Assembly (NCBI RefSeq): GCF_020283565.1
Contig: NC_060061.1
Location: 4,286,010 to 4,350,009, forward strand
Source: Trifolium pratense
Taxonomy: Eukaryota > Streptophyta > Magnoliopsida > Fabales > Fabaceae
DNA length: 64,000 bases
Reading direction: 5' to 3'
Below are positions 33,897 to 45,960 of this stretch, piece by piece; position 1 is the stretch's first letter, and each line of letters opens with the position of its first letter. The translations under genes and the position numbers were made by a program. Below the pieces are notes generated by a model that worked only from the letters and a program-made list of their open reading frames with translations, was not told where the DNA came from and did no database searches.

Positions 33897-36264
33897 ATGA
33901 TGCATAGTAGAAGAAGTAACAATGCCAAAACTCCCAACAACAATGGTGGAAACAACAACAACAACTCAAACTCAAACTCTGCTTCTTTAGAAACTCCTAA
34001 GTATGTATATGCACCGCCCTTCTCTTTGTATCTATGCATTATTTTCAATTTCCTGTCAATTCAATCTCTATGCTTTTTTATCCTTTATAGATTTTAGGTT
34101 TCTTTTGGACACGTAGTTTAATTAAGCGCGTTTATCATGTCAGTGTCCATGTTATGTATAAGCTATAAAGTCAAATTGTTTTCAGTAAGTTGTTCTTTCC
34201 GGGAGAGTTTGTGGAAATAAGCTGAGAACATCTTATAGACATGTCATAAGCTGGAAACATGTTTGCAGAACCGTTTCTTAGATTTTGGTGGCTCAATGGT
34301 GTACCTACATTTGGGCTATAACTAATAAGTAGTATAAAAAAAATTGAATTTTTTATTTAATATTCTGAATTTTTTTGCTGTCTGCAGTTGCTATGAAGGA
34401 GAATCTCTAAACAATCTGCTCCAATCAATCCGGAGGTAAAATACTAAATTTTTCATGTGTTACTTTGTGATTAGGTTTGTGAATGTAGTTTTTCAAAGAT
34501 TAGGTTTTGCTATACAGAAAAATTTAGCGGCGTAGCTTGTTGTCTGCCTACCTTTTGTTCATGTGTAATTATTTTCTTTGTGACTTAATCAACTTTACAA
34601 CATGATTTGCTTCACAATGCTGTTTAATGAAAGCCGAGGGGAGGATATGAATGAAGATTTAACATTTTAGAGTGAACTGTTGAACTATACCATGTTTAGT
34701 TTTGAAAGTAATCAATATTTGTGCAATTTTTCTCAACTGATCTTGCAAATGGTTATTATGATGAGCAGGGGGGTTGAATCCACAAGACATTTAGATGGAA
34801 GTTCCTTGCCAGAGAAGATATGGATAAAGGTTCAACCTCAACTTGATTTTGCAAATTATAAAACATTTGAATGAATTAGGTAATATATAGGAGTCTTGCA
34901 TAGTTATATAACATTTATGTGGAACCTTGCAGCAACAATTTGCTATTGGAGTCAATGATGTAACTCGCGTCCTTGAGCGTATGAAACCGTGTGCTGAGTT
35001 TGAAAGGTCAGCTCAACTCCTTCCATCAATCACAAGCAATCATAAAACATCTTCAGTTAAACTTCAGGTTTATTTCCTCCATTCTGCTATTTAGAGAATG
35101 TGAATCGTTGGTTAATCGTTTATTTTGTACCCACCACACCTTTTGTTACTAGTTCATCATTTCTAAGTAAATCCTCCAACTTACTCTATTTTTGATATTT
35201 CTACCATTACATGATGCTGCAAGTATCCATGTACTAACAGTTATAGTTAAGCTTTTTGTTCTCGCCAATCCGTGCAAATAATACTAGCAGTTGATACTTG
35301 ATAGTGTATTTTGCATTCACATTGCTTGAATATAATTAGTTTTCTTTAGTAATAAATAACTTCTTTTTTTGGTACCCGTTTAAAGTACGGCTCTTTCTGG
35401 TGTGGGTGCGTGGCTTTATTTTATAGCAAGTCTTGAAGAGAAAATATTCACGTTCTATTTTATGATGATGCAGGCTGTGCTTGTAGCTTCTGACTGTAAT
35501 CCACGATGGCTGACAAAGCATCTGCAAAGTTTGGCTTCATCAAGGAGTGTGCCCCTGATCTTTGTTAAGGATAATAAAGAAGGTTCTTTGAGATTAGGTG
35601 AACTTGTTAAATTGAAAACTGCCATTGCTATTGGAATTAAGGTTAGGTCCCAGCCTCACACAAGATTTATATTCTGTTTGTTTTTTAACTGCTTTTTGTT
35701 TAAAGTGATCTTATGAAATTACAAAGAGAAATTATTATTTTATCAAAATAAAATAAGCTAATTCAAACATGTTTTAGTTTTTGCATGATTTAAATTATTT
35801 AGGGTAACTACAATAGGTTCCCTCGAGGAATGCTAATTTTCAATATCACAACCCCTTGTTTTTCAATCCTGCATTTCTAGATTGCAGTTTCCTTATTATT
35901 ATAGGAACATACTCAAGAACACTAAGACCATTTATCGGGTTTAATGTGTTGTGGTGGGAAGAATTTAAGGGTTTAATAAGCTACGAGCTCATGTTATTTG
36001 ATCATGGCTCGAGATGTCGCTATAATCTTCTATGCTAATATGCTATTTTGGCTTCATCCTTTTTCTTTTTTCTTTTTTAGATTCTAAGTTATTGTTATCT
36101 TTCAATGAATGCAGGTTAAAGGAAACACTATTAATAAAGTTGTTGAGGATGTTATTAAAGTTGATGCATATAGGCTTCGACCTGATGGACCAAATTCAGC
36201 TGGAATATTTGACAATTTTCATGACCCTGACAAAAAGGGAAATGCTGTCATAAATGTAATTTAA
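33897..36264 (+). CDS. L7Ae/L30e/S12e/Gadd45-family RNA-binding protein
   Basis: Six plus-strand exons: 33897-34000, 34388-34435, 34769-34829, 34933-35067, 35474-35641, 36115-36264. All junctions are GT-AG and phases agree; 221 residues. A second Met follows the first. The N-terminus is Asn-rich (GGNNNNNSNSNSAS). Then come CYEGESLNNLLQSIRR and QQFAIGVNDVTRVLERMKPC, followed by the L7Ae fold (AVLVASDCNPRWLTKHLQSL, VPLIFVKDNKEGSLRLGEL, KTAIAIGIK). Proteins of this class bind kink-turn RNA. The architecture resembles plant proteins placed near the RNase P/MRP subunit Rpp38/Pop3, but I cannot prove that subgroup. No break is seen. Confidence 0.88.
34138..34285. repeat. Truncated copy of the dispersed palindromic repeat
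   Basis: Within intron 1 of the L7Ae-family gene. Contains GTATAAGCTATAAAG, GGAAATAAGCTGAGAACATC and GACATGTCATAAGCTG, related to the copies at 8290, 19085 and 25082. Confidence 0.5.
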
Positions 36265-37473
36265 TCACATAGGATTAAGACCTATTTTTGTCCCCATATT
36301 CTAAAGATATAGTTTTTTCTTTTTCTTTTTGGGGATAAAAGTGTTTCATAGCTTTCTACCTGTTACATTTTCCAAATTTTAAAGTTTGAGCAACATAATT
36401 CTTTGTAGTTTATGATGATAAATTATTATATGAATAGAGGATCAAGCAAAGCCTTCTGAGTAGTTCTAAATCAATAAATTGAGTCCAGGTTAGCATAGAA
36501 GTGTCCATGGGATAACATTTCACAATGTCATGAAAGTTTACTGGCAGGAACAGACCAAGCAAATATTTGATAGTTTATCAACTTTGCTGGTTTAAGTTAT
36601 TGAGGATAGTCCATTAAGTAGAGACAAAAAGAGATGGATTTGGATCCTCTCCTTTCTGTTTTCTCTACATCTCTCTTCTTTCTCTCTATCTCTGTCTTAA
36701 TTTCAATTTCTCTCCATTAAAAAATAATAAACAAATCAAGAGAGAGAGAGATGTAGAGAAAGTAAGAGAGGATCCAATTGCAAAAGGGATGAAGAGATCA
36801 TTTCTTAAAACCAATATGAAGTTTTTATTTTAAAATATTTGCCATTCAAGATGATTCATGATAACTGATAGGCTTAACTTTGTTTAGAAATTTATAACTG
36901 ATTTCGTCTAGTGAAAAAAACTGATGTTGAAATCTAATGTTTGGACATTTAGCATTGTCATTCCACATACTGGTTTCTATCACTTTCATGACCATTCAAT
37001 GTTTGCATTATAAATTTGACATTCATGGATTTCAGTGTTAGAGAAAGGGGAATTAGGCTGTAAACCAAAACAATTAATTAATTTATAATGAGCTCAGGAT
37101 CAAACTACAAATTTCTTTCTATGTGAATACAATAAATAATGAACAATGCAAAATAAATGGAAAGGAAGAAGAAAAACCCTAGTAAGGGGAATTAGGTTAA
37201 CATTGTTTCTCTTTTAGTATGAAATTACGATTCTGTAATGTACAGGCTATATCGAAGCTGAATAATTAATTGATATGTATGAATTAGAACAATAAAATTA
37301 ATAAAAGAAAATGGATCTTAGTTGGACTAGTCGTTCTATAGCCTTGAATTGCAGGAAAGCCACAAAAATGAAGAGTGGCAAGGTTTTTCCATTACAGAGA
37401 ACAAACCCTCACAACATTCTAATTTTCCTTCCAAATGGTACCTCTGCTCATCTAAGTTAGACTCCTTTTATAT
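36265..37473. other. Intergenic between convergent genes (L7Ae family and TCX)
   Basis: Carries the 3' UTRs of both genes and one small MITE (36640-36777). No other coding sequence. Confidence 0.5.
36640..36777. mobile_element. Small palindromic MITE with TTGGATCCTCTC ends
   Basis: The left arm starts TTGGATCCTCTCCTTTC and continues TTCTCTACATCTCTCTT. The right arm is the imperfect reverse complement, ending GAGAGGATCCAA. The element is 138 bp and CT/GA-rich. The flanking target duplication is unclear, so the family is unassigned. Confidence 0.6.
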
Positions 37474-40400
37474 CTATTGTTCAACCTTCGGCTTAATTTC
37501 CCATTTTTCCGAAACAAGACTACTAGGGACCAAAGATGTTGAAGTGGTGGTGTTGCCAACAACATTGGCAGCACCATTACTAGTGGCTCCCACTCCCTGT
37601 TGATGCGCTGCCTCAGTACTGGCCCTTTCCGAAACAAGACTACAAGGGAACAAAGATGTTGAAGTGGTGGTGTTGGCAACAACATTGGCAGCACCATTAC
37701 TAGTGGCTCCCACTCCCTGTTGATGCGCTGCCTCAGTACTGGCCCTTTCAGTGCTATTGATGATAGGGTCCTTTTGAATCTCTAACTCACTTCTTGCTAA
37801 TGAAGAACACTTTGTTTCTGAAATTAGGAATAGAATAGAAATTAGGCACTTAAAGTGTAAACAAAACAGTAGGTACTGCAAAATATGCAAAAAATATATA
37901 TAGTATAGTATATTAGTATGTTAGTTTGTGCAATTATGCAACACATTTTCTACATGACAACTAAGGAATCCAGCACACAAAAGTCAATACACTATGGAAA
38001 TTGGATTTACATAGTCATTTTAATCGACATAGCCATAGAAAGCAGGTCTAACAATGCTCTAATTCATGCTCCTTACAACTCACTCATTCTTTATCAAAGT
38101 TCACTTGTAACTAGCAAAACCCAGAACCACTTCTTATCTATGATGCAAAATGAATATTTCTCAAAAGTTGGGGTATTCACTATCACAGTTCCCTAAGTTG
38201 AAAGTTGAAGGTACTTTTTTGCAAACTCCAAATGCTATGAATGGGTATTTATGAATTTTTTTATAGAAAAAAACTATAACAAAAGGAGAAGAAAATATTC
38301 ACTTGCCATTTATTTCTCCCATAGTGATAACCCTATTAAGAAAATCTCTGAATTTCGTCAATACAATCCTTTCTTGCTCTGCATAGATCTCTTTCGCTCC
38401 TTGTCCATAAGGCAATTGCGAAGATGTGTTGCAAGCATGAGCCATTGATCCAATAGAGGGGGCAGCATTCATGAACATTGTATCTTGCTCATCACACATC
38501 AATGCTAAAGTTCCAGGAGACATTGGCCTCCCTTTTGGAACATCAGCACCATCTGAACTGGAATTTTCAGGACTGGTTTTATCAGTTTGGGTTGCACTCG
38601 AACAATCATCAGCCATAGCTTTCTCCACATTAGCTTCCTTTTGATTTGGTAATTGCTCTTGATTTGAAGAAGCAAGAGAAGTTTCTGTCTGATCTTCTGC
38701 ATGCTTATCCTTTAAATTTTTCTGCTCTGCACATATTAATAACAATATTGGTGAGAGAAAATACAAAGATTGTACATCAATAAGGTTGATATTGGTTGGT
38801 AACAAATGGAATAATCAATTGAACAGAAAAATAAAAGGTCCTAGCCCAAAAACTTAAAAAGAATACACATAAACCTTCCGATCGCGATTGTAAGTGTTTC
38901 ATTAAATGTTTCAGACAGTTAAACATAGAGGTATCTTAGGTACTCTATCCTAAATCTGAAATTCACTAGACAGTTATCTAATGGCAAATAGCACTGCCAA
39001 CTGAGTAGGGTTACCAAACATTTTGAGGCACCGTAGAATTAATTCCACTTAAGACTCAAAATATGTTACAGAAACGAGATCTAATTGATCACACTTCCTT
39101 TTCTGCTTTTTCCCATAGAGGAAACTATTTGTTTACAGCTCAATTAACAAATAAAAATCTGAAAAAGGTTGTATTTACAATTAAGTAATTTATTATTTAG
39201 CAAATCAAATTCTCAAACTAGTTTGAGGACATGCAAACAGGGCAAGTAAAAGTGAGAGATAAGTTTTCTATGATAATTATCTTGCTGATTCCATTTTGTC
39301 AATTCATCGGTGAATAAACCTTCCAAACTTTACTGTGGCTGAACTTTTTTATAGTTTTTTTCTTTTTTATATTCTGATATGATGCAATTCAGTCTAGAGC
39401 TATAATTTAGAAAGTTGTCTCATGTAATTTAACAAAATTCAATTTGCAATACATGGAATTGACAGTGGGGAACTGGGGAAAATCCTTTCCAAATATTGGT
39501 ACACTCATATAAGGAAGGTTGAAAGAAAACTCAAAACTGTATTTGTACTTTTTAAACAAATAACACCATCGATGATTGGAAATTTAAAATGTACATATAC
39601 CTGTAAGTGTTTTAGTGGCTTGTCCGGATACTAGCACAAGAATAGAGCAAAGCTCCTTCAGGTGCTGTGGTTGTATGATGTCTGCTAAAAGAGACCTTCA
39701 ACAACAATCAAGTCAATCACTAAATGTGTAAATCAAGTATATATGTCATCATTTCATGAATATAACCAGTCCTACCTGTACATAAATTTTGAAGGGCCGA
39801 CTGTTGCAGGTCCAACACGAGCAACTGGGACAGGAGACATGGATGAGGAGGGTGCTGCAGGACCTCTGATAGGATTTGCCTGATAAGCATGACAAAAAAA
39901 AAAAAAACTTAAAATGCCGGTGTGTATAAATTGAGCAATATAAAACCTCTTAATAGCTTCCACTCTCAACTGCAGGAAGTTTATGTGCTGAACTAGCAAC
40001 TTAGCTTCTGGGTGAACATTTTTAGACTAGAAGTTATCATGGTATTTAAACAATTTTCAGCCAAATAGTCATAGACTGGATTTTCTATATTAATTCAATT
40101 ATAAGATTTGAAGCTGACACTATTCCACATTAAGAAAATATGGAAGCTCAATGTGGTACTAAACTACTAAAGCCATGAGAAAAGGCTGGACTTTTGGAAC
40201 ACACTCTCAATGAGAGCTTGAGTCGTCCTAACAAATGGTGTTTTCATTGAGAACCAGTAAGGGGGGATGGGAAAAAGCAACCAAAGAATGAGAAACCAAA
40301 GGAAATGCTATTTTGAGTGGAACTTAAATCCTAAACCTGCATCAAAAGGGTTAGAGTGGATTCCACTATGAGTGGTCAGCCAGAGTGGGCCATCACAAAC

Positions 40401-43322
40401 TCAAGCTTTCGGGCGAGTGTAAAATACTATATCCCAGATCGTGCAAGGATATGTAAGCTTGATATTGTACTTATCAAAGCGACGAGACCTTCCCCTTCAA
40501 TCGGATAGTTTTCGGTGACTGCCCGGCTTTCTTCATGGGCTAGAGTTGACATGGACACATTGGACCAAATCAAAGGGAGCATATATCAATTTAAGAAAAA
40601 CACAAAATCAAGCTTAAATGCATCTTTCAGTTTAATTGGGAAAAAACTGTGTACTCCTAATAGGGAAAATATTGCATGATTGCAAAATGCTGTCTCAACA
40701 GGATTAACCGTTCTCTTCATTTCTCCAGTTTAGCCTATTTCCAAGTTAAAATAAAGTAATAAACCCCTGAACTAACCATAGTTTTATCAATTTTTACCTG
40801 CTGTCCCAGCTTGCTAACAGATGGATCCTTGATGGACGGCCAGAGTTCCGAACCTTTTCTTTTTCTCGATACTGGTGGTGATGAATAACCAGAGGAACCA
40901 ATAGCTCCAGTGATGGCAGCATTGGCTGCCTGCTGAATATATGCCATATTGTTGTTTTGATCTCCATGGAACAGAGCCTGTCGCTCTTCACTTCCTTCAA
41001 AGTTTTTGCAATCCATGCATTTACAATTTTCAGAACAAAGAATGTTGGCTTGGAAACATTCACAGTACTTCTTGAGGCACCCAGATTTTTTACAATGGCA
41101 CCCCTTATTGTGCTTTCCCAATATTAAAACTTCCTCCTACATTTATTATGAAGTTCAAACAAGCATAAGAATAAAAAACATCAATTATTTTTGAGCAAGC
41201 AAAAAGGAAAAGGCAACATATTTTCCAATACAAGAACAATTACTGACTTCTGAAAATTTTATTTGCATGTATTCTGATTTTACAGGTATTTTAATAACAG
41301 TTTCCTATCATGTCATAATTTCTTTACCATCGCATGCCTACTTCAAGTGCAAACCCACTCTTGTAGTGATGTGGTTGAAAAATATCAATAGTCTAAACTA
41401 CTACATTTTAAATTGTGGGTATTTATATAGACTTTATATCCTCTTGTCGCTAATAATAGGAAAAAAAGATGTAAATAAGGAAACATAAACTGAAATGCAC
41501 TGGTTTGAGTTTCATTTCATTGAAATTTAAAAATAAAACATTTAAGGAGATCCACAAAAGGAATCTATCTAAATTATAACTGATTGAAGAAAACATCGAC
41601 ATAGTGATGATAGGTAATAGACAAATAATTGTCTGACCTTATTTATAGGCAAAAGCCTTCATGGTTTTTTGGCCTTAAATATAAACAAATGTCAACTATT
41701 CTATGCACATTTAATGTTATTTTTCCACACATGACCTTAAATTAGTTACTTAATGTTGTGAATAGATACCACTAATTAGGGGTAGATTAGTAAATATGTT
41801 TCTTTTTTTACATGAAATCAAGAAAATTAAAAGCACTTAACTATCCTTCTTAATAAGTGTGAAAATGTGTTTTTTTTGCTTATAATTAAGGTCAAAGGGA
41901 GCAAGTAATGCACTAGTAACAATGTTAACAACAAAAGAGGTTCTCTTAGTCATACAGAATATGTAATGATGCATCTAATAGAACAAAAATATATACGGGT
42001 GAAAATATCCTTTTCCCCACAAATTTTTTCAATGAATTGAAACTAAAGTAATCAAAGACAATAGACATGTTGTGCAAAAGTAGATTTAGTTAATAAATGC
42101 AATGGATAAAACCGACCCCGACATAAAAGATTCAAAAAACGACATACAATACCGACAATTACAAAAGTTAAGCCCGCATACCCTGCCATGAGGGCTACTC
42201 GCTATTTTCGGCCTAAATGCATTTGGATTACGTTCTAAAGTTGCTTCCACAGCTTCTCGTCTAGCCGCTTCATTGTCAACATTGTTAAAACAATTTACGC
42301 AATTACAACCGTCACAATATATTCCGGATGCAAAACATTCACAATACCTACACAAGTTATCACTTAAATGTTAGCTTAGCTTCACATTGCTTATTATTGC
42401 AACCGGAAAGTGAGAGAGAATATTTTACTCACAACTTTAAGCATCTTGAGTGTTTACAGTTGCACTGCTTTTGCTTCTTTGGAGTAGCATCTTTTGTTTC
42501 AAAATTAGATCTTGATTTTGATTTTGGAGATTCTGGTTTCCTGACCAAAATAAACAATAATCATTTATTGAGACTTCAAAAAGGAATACTACTACTGTTG
42601 CCATTTTATAAAGAATAAAAACGTCTAAAAAAAATCCACTACCCGATTTGAACCCATATCTTATACTCCACTGTTACTCTATTAACAAGAATCTCAACTA
42701 AAAAAAACAAAGAATTCAAAATATACCAAATTGTCCAGAACATATGATTAAATAATCGATCACTTGTATCTAATTTCACAACCACAAAAAGCTGAAACCA
42801 TAACGAAAAATAGCTATAATAAAATCTACAACCTGCGTTGGCAAGTCAAATTCCTAACCAATTTAAACCTCTGCTACCAAAACCAAATTAAAAACTACAC
42901 CATCATTCTTATAAGAAGGGGATACGACACTATATTTCAGCCCATCACTAAAAAATTATCCACCGGAGTTGATTACACAACGATTCAATAGAAAAAACAT
43001 TTCAAATTAAAAACTAAAAACATTTCAAATAATTTAAATTTAAAATAAGAAACAAAACACAGAAATTTTGAATTCCAGAAATTCAAACTACGACATAAAA
43101 AAAAAATGATAACTTTATCCCTAAGACTCACCCCAATTTGGCTGCAGGAAGAGGAGGCAGTGTCGGCGGTGGTTGCTGCTGTTCCGGCAAAGGTGCAGTT
43201 ACCGGGGCACCACCAAAAGCGTTGAAATCGAGTTGTCTAGCAAGCTTCTTTGAGGTAGAATTTGCAACCGAATCTAATGGTACGTTTTTAGGAGTGATAT
43301 CACTATTCTCACCTTCACTCAT
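37474..43322 (-). CDS. TCX5: TSO1-like CXC domain protein (TCX5/TCX6 type)
   Basis: Tesmin/LIN54-type DNA-binding protein. Plant TCX5/6 act in DREAM-like repressor complexes on cell-cycle and methylation genes. Eight minus-strand exons: 43322-43132, 42540-42433, 42347-42182, 41136-40798, 39879-39776, 39695-39601, 38726-38307, 37817-37474; 588 residues. The start is [13 protein letters not shown]; another in-frame ATG lies 45 bp upstream. CXC1 spans [26 protein letters not shown] (residues ~84-123). CXC2 spans [26 protein letters not shown] (~165-203). A TCX-typical [10 protein letters not shown] and the C-terminal [16 protein letters not shown] follow. The last intron starts GC (ATG|GCAAGT), the only choice that keeps the frame. 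The linker between the CXC domains looks short, so a small exon in the 1-kb intron 3 may be missing from my model. Confidence 0.9.
37511..37750 (-). repeat. In-frame 120-bp tandem duplication in the last TCX exon
   Basis: 37511-37630 and 37631-37750 are nearly identical. Each encodes 40 residues containing [20 protein letters not shown] and NTTTSTSL. The duplication keeps the frame and lengthens the disordered C-terminal tail. Confidence 0.95.
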
Positions 43323-44913
43323 TCTGATCGACCAAAAAATTATCAACACAAATTTCACTTCACTCACGGATTATTCCAAAACAATAATCAAAACAACAAT
43401 AACAATAATTGGTGAAGAATTAATTTAAATTAACAACAAATTAAGCAGATCCAAAATCGAAAACGGCGCGGGCTGTGGAGTTAAATCTCTGAAATTCTCT
43501 GAAATCAAGAGTATTAAGTTCCACAACCTGATTTAAACTAAACCTAAAATTCTACCTGAATAACGACACGGATACAGAGAAACTCACAGAAGAAAATCTA
43601 AGAAAAGAAGAAAAACGAAACTCTCTGCAACAATTTTCAGAAGAGAAGTGATTCTTCTTCTTCTTCTTCTTCTTCTACTCCCTCTCTCTTAGAAGCTTTT
43701 GAATTTCAATTTTTGTAAATAATCTACGGTTAGATCTTGTTTCCAGTTTGATCGTACGGTTATTTGTTAAGATTCTCATCATACGGTACAAATTCATAGA
43801 ACTATCAGTCTATTTTGTTCCTCAGCCGTTGGATTTAAAGCTATTCTTGACGAGATAACCTAACTCTATTACTATGTACTGCGCGCGGTACTCGTGGATG
43901 AGGGGGTACGTGTAGTTTGATTATTGGATGGCATATGTGGAGATTCCTTTTTTAACGGAGGGGTTAAATTTTAAAACTGAAAGTAATAAGTGCAATTAAT
44001 ACAGGGAGAATTTGGCGCTAAAATAAAAGATTTGTCCAAGTTGTTGACTTTCAAGACTATGGAAATTGGGTTGTATGACTCAATGCAATTTCCAGCAAAT
44101 TACTAGTATCATTCAATTTTGTTTCTATGATCGTATTTTTTACTATTGCTTATAGTATAGAAATGCCAATGGAGTAGGAAGGAGGAGAGAAGTCTTTTCT
44201 CGCTCGACATCTCCACCCCTAAAATTTTTTTTGTTTCTATTCATGTTCTGTAAGAATAATAGGCCTTGTCTTTCTATTGATTTTGCAATGATGTATATAT
44301 AATGTTTGTTTCTATATTTATTTGCTATACAATCATGACTAATAATAATTATATAATATTCTAATAATGACAAATAATATTCTAAGATGTTCTTCATCAC
44401 AAGTATGTTTCTCTCTCATTTCATATCGTGAAAACTCGATCAACATTAAAAAATGTAAATTTTATATTATACGTATCAAAGATGAACCACAATCTACTTG
44501 AAATTTTTTAGAAGAACAAACATACAAATAATGTGATGCTTTTTTTTTTAATAAAAATTATGATTTTTTTTTAATGCATAAAAGGGGGAAAATTGTGTAA
44601 AAAAAAAGGCAAAATGGGGACATGATATTGTTGGTAATACTATCGAGGATGTGATTCAGCAGGGTGATTCCTTACAGAGAAAAAAAACCCTTCTAGTGTT
44701 CTACGATCTCCAAATGGGATAGTTTCAACAAAGAATCCAACTCATTAAGAGAAATGTGAAATTAGTTGTTATCTAGATAATTGGATTTAAATTGGGAGTT
44801 ATTTATCGATAAATTCTTACTAGGCTAAAATATACTTTTAGTTTAATCATTTATCTTTTACCTAGTATTTTTTTTATAAGAAGATAATTTATTGAAGCGA
44901 ATACAATGGGTAT
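43323..44913. other. TCX 5' flank and intergenic region
   Basis: Includes the TCX 5' UTR/promoter side, with a (TTC) microsatellite at 43652-43676 about 330 bp upstream of the start. The rest is AT-rich with no coding signal. Confidence 0.55.
43652..43676. repeat. (TTC)8 microsatellite
   Basis: Eight TTC units in the probable 5' UTR or promoter of the TCX gene; GAA on the transcribed strand. Confidence 0.85.
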
Positions 44914-45459
44914 TAGGGATGGCAACGGGCGCCCATGAGTGCGGGTTTGACACTTACCAAACCCACACCCGAAATCATCACCCAAACCCAAACCCAAAGG
45001 CTATTCTGGTGGCAAAACAACACCCACACTCATTGGGTTCGGGTTTTTTCCACCCAAACCCAAACCCGCAGCACATTTGAAAATAATTTGCAAATTTAAG
45101 AAATTAAATTACAACATAGACTTTTAATTAAATTACAACTAAAATTAAAGTATTCCAAGGAAATTCAAACATAGACTTTAAAAAAATTACAACATAGACT
45201 TTCAAGAAATTAAATTACAACTAAAATTTAAGGTCTTCCAAGAAAATTGAGGGAGACTATGGGGGTAATTAGGTAATTATAAAATATTTCGGGTGGGTGT
45301 ATGAGTTTCGGGTGTGGGTTTGACTGATACCAAACCCACACCCATATTATCGGGTGTCACCCGAACCCAAACCCAAACTCAGTCAAATCGGGTTTCACCC
45401 GTTGACTTGAGATTGAGTTCGGGTGGGTCTCTCGGGTTTGGGGTTTTTTGCCATCCCTA
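44914..45459. mobile_element. hAT-type non-autonomous element
   Basis: A 546-bp element with inverted ends TAGGGATGGCAA ... TTGCCATCCCTA and a perfect 8-bp target duplication ATGGGTAT (44906-44913 and 45460-45467). The subterminal regions are rich in ACCCAAACCC / GGGTTTGGGT in opposite orientations. An 8-bp duplication with TAGGG ends fits the hAT superfamily. No transposase frame is present. Confidence 0.87.
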
Positions 45460-45780
45460 ATGGGTATGGGTACTTGGAACTCATCACAAAAGGTCAAGAA
45501 TTACACAATTTTATTACGACCCTCCCTACATACGAACCAAGATCACAATTCACAATAGACGCTTAATGCAATCAACCAACTTAAGAGGATTTGCCATTTT
45601 GTTGTTAAAAAGAACATCGTTACATTCCAACTAAATACATTGTGTCGTTGTTAAAAGATGAGACACCTTTTTTTTCTTTCTTGCCTTTGCAAACACTGTT
45701 AAAGAGAAGAAAAATTCATCACAGCTTCACTACTCACTCAACTCAACCCATCAAACTGTACACCCATCCATTTAAAAATT

Positions 45781-45960
45781 AAATTCCACACTCTAAAGTT
45801 TTGGGACATATCTCAAACAAATGATTTGCAGATTCTATTTCATTGAAGCACCAAACACAACATTGTTGATGCACATTCTCAATTATATTCCTCCTCTAAA
45901 ATTCTACTCTCGTTGGAAGCCTGCCTGTCTTTAAGCAAATACCAACTGAATAAGCTGATT
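45781..45960 (-). pseudogene. LINE reverse-transcriptase zinc-binding (zf-RVT) relic
   Basis: The minus strand reads, with frameshifts, KTGRLPTRVEF then RRNIIENVHQQCCVWCFNEI and ESANHLFEICPKTLECGI. This matches the plant zf-RVT pattern (LPTR..L..R.I, C..C....E...HLF..C). It is a short, decayed fragment of a non-LTR retrotransposon. Confidence 0.65.

Noticed and set aside
42630..42690. Minus-strand GGGTTCAAATC with a T-run looks like a Pol III B box and terminator
   Set aside because: No A box at a good distance and no cloverleaf; it lies in a TCX intron.
44892..45080. Frame with repeated HPNPNP residues
   Set aside because: It is created by the subterminal CCCAAACCC repeats of the hAT element.
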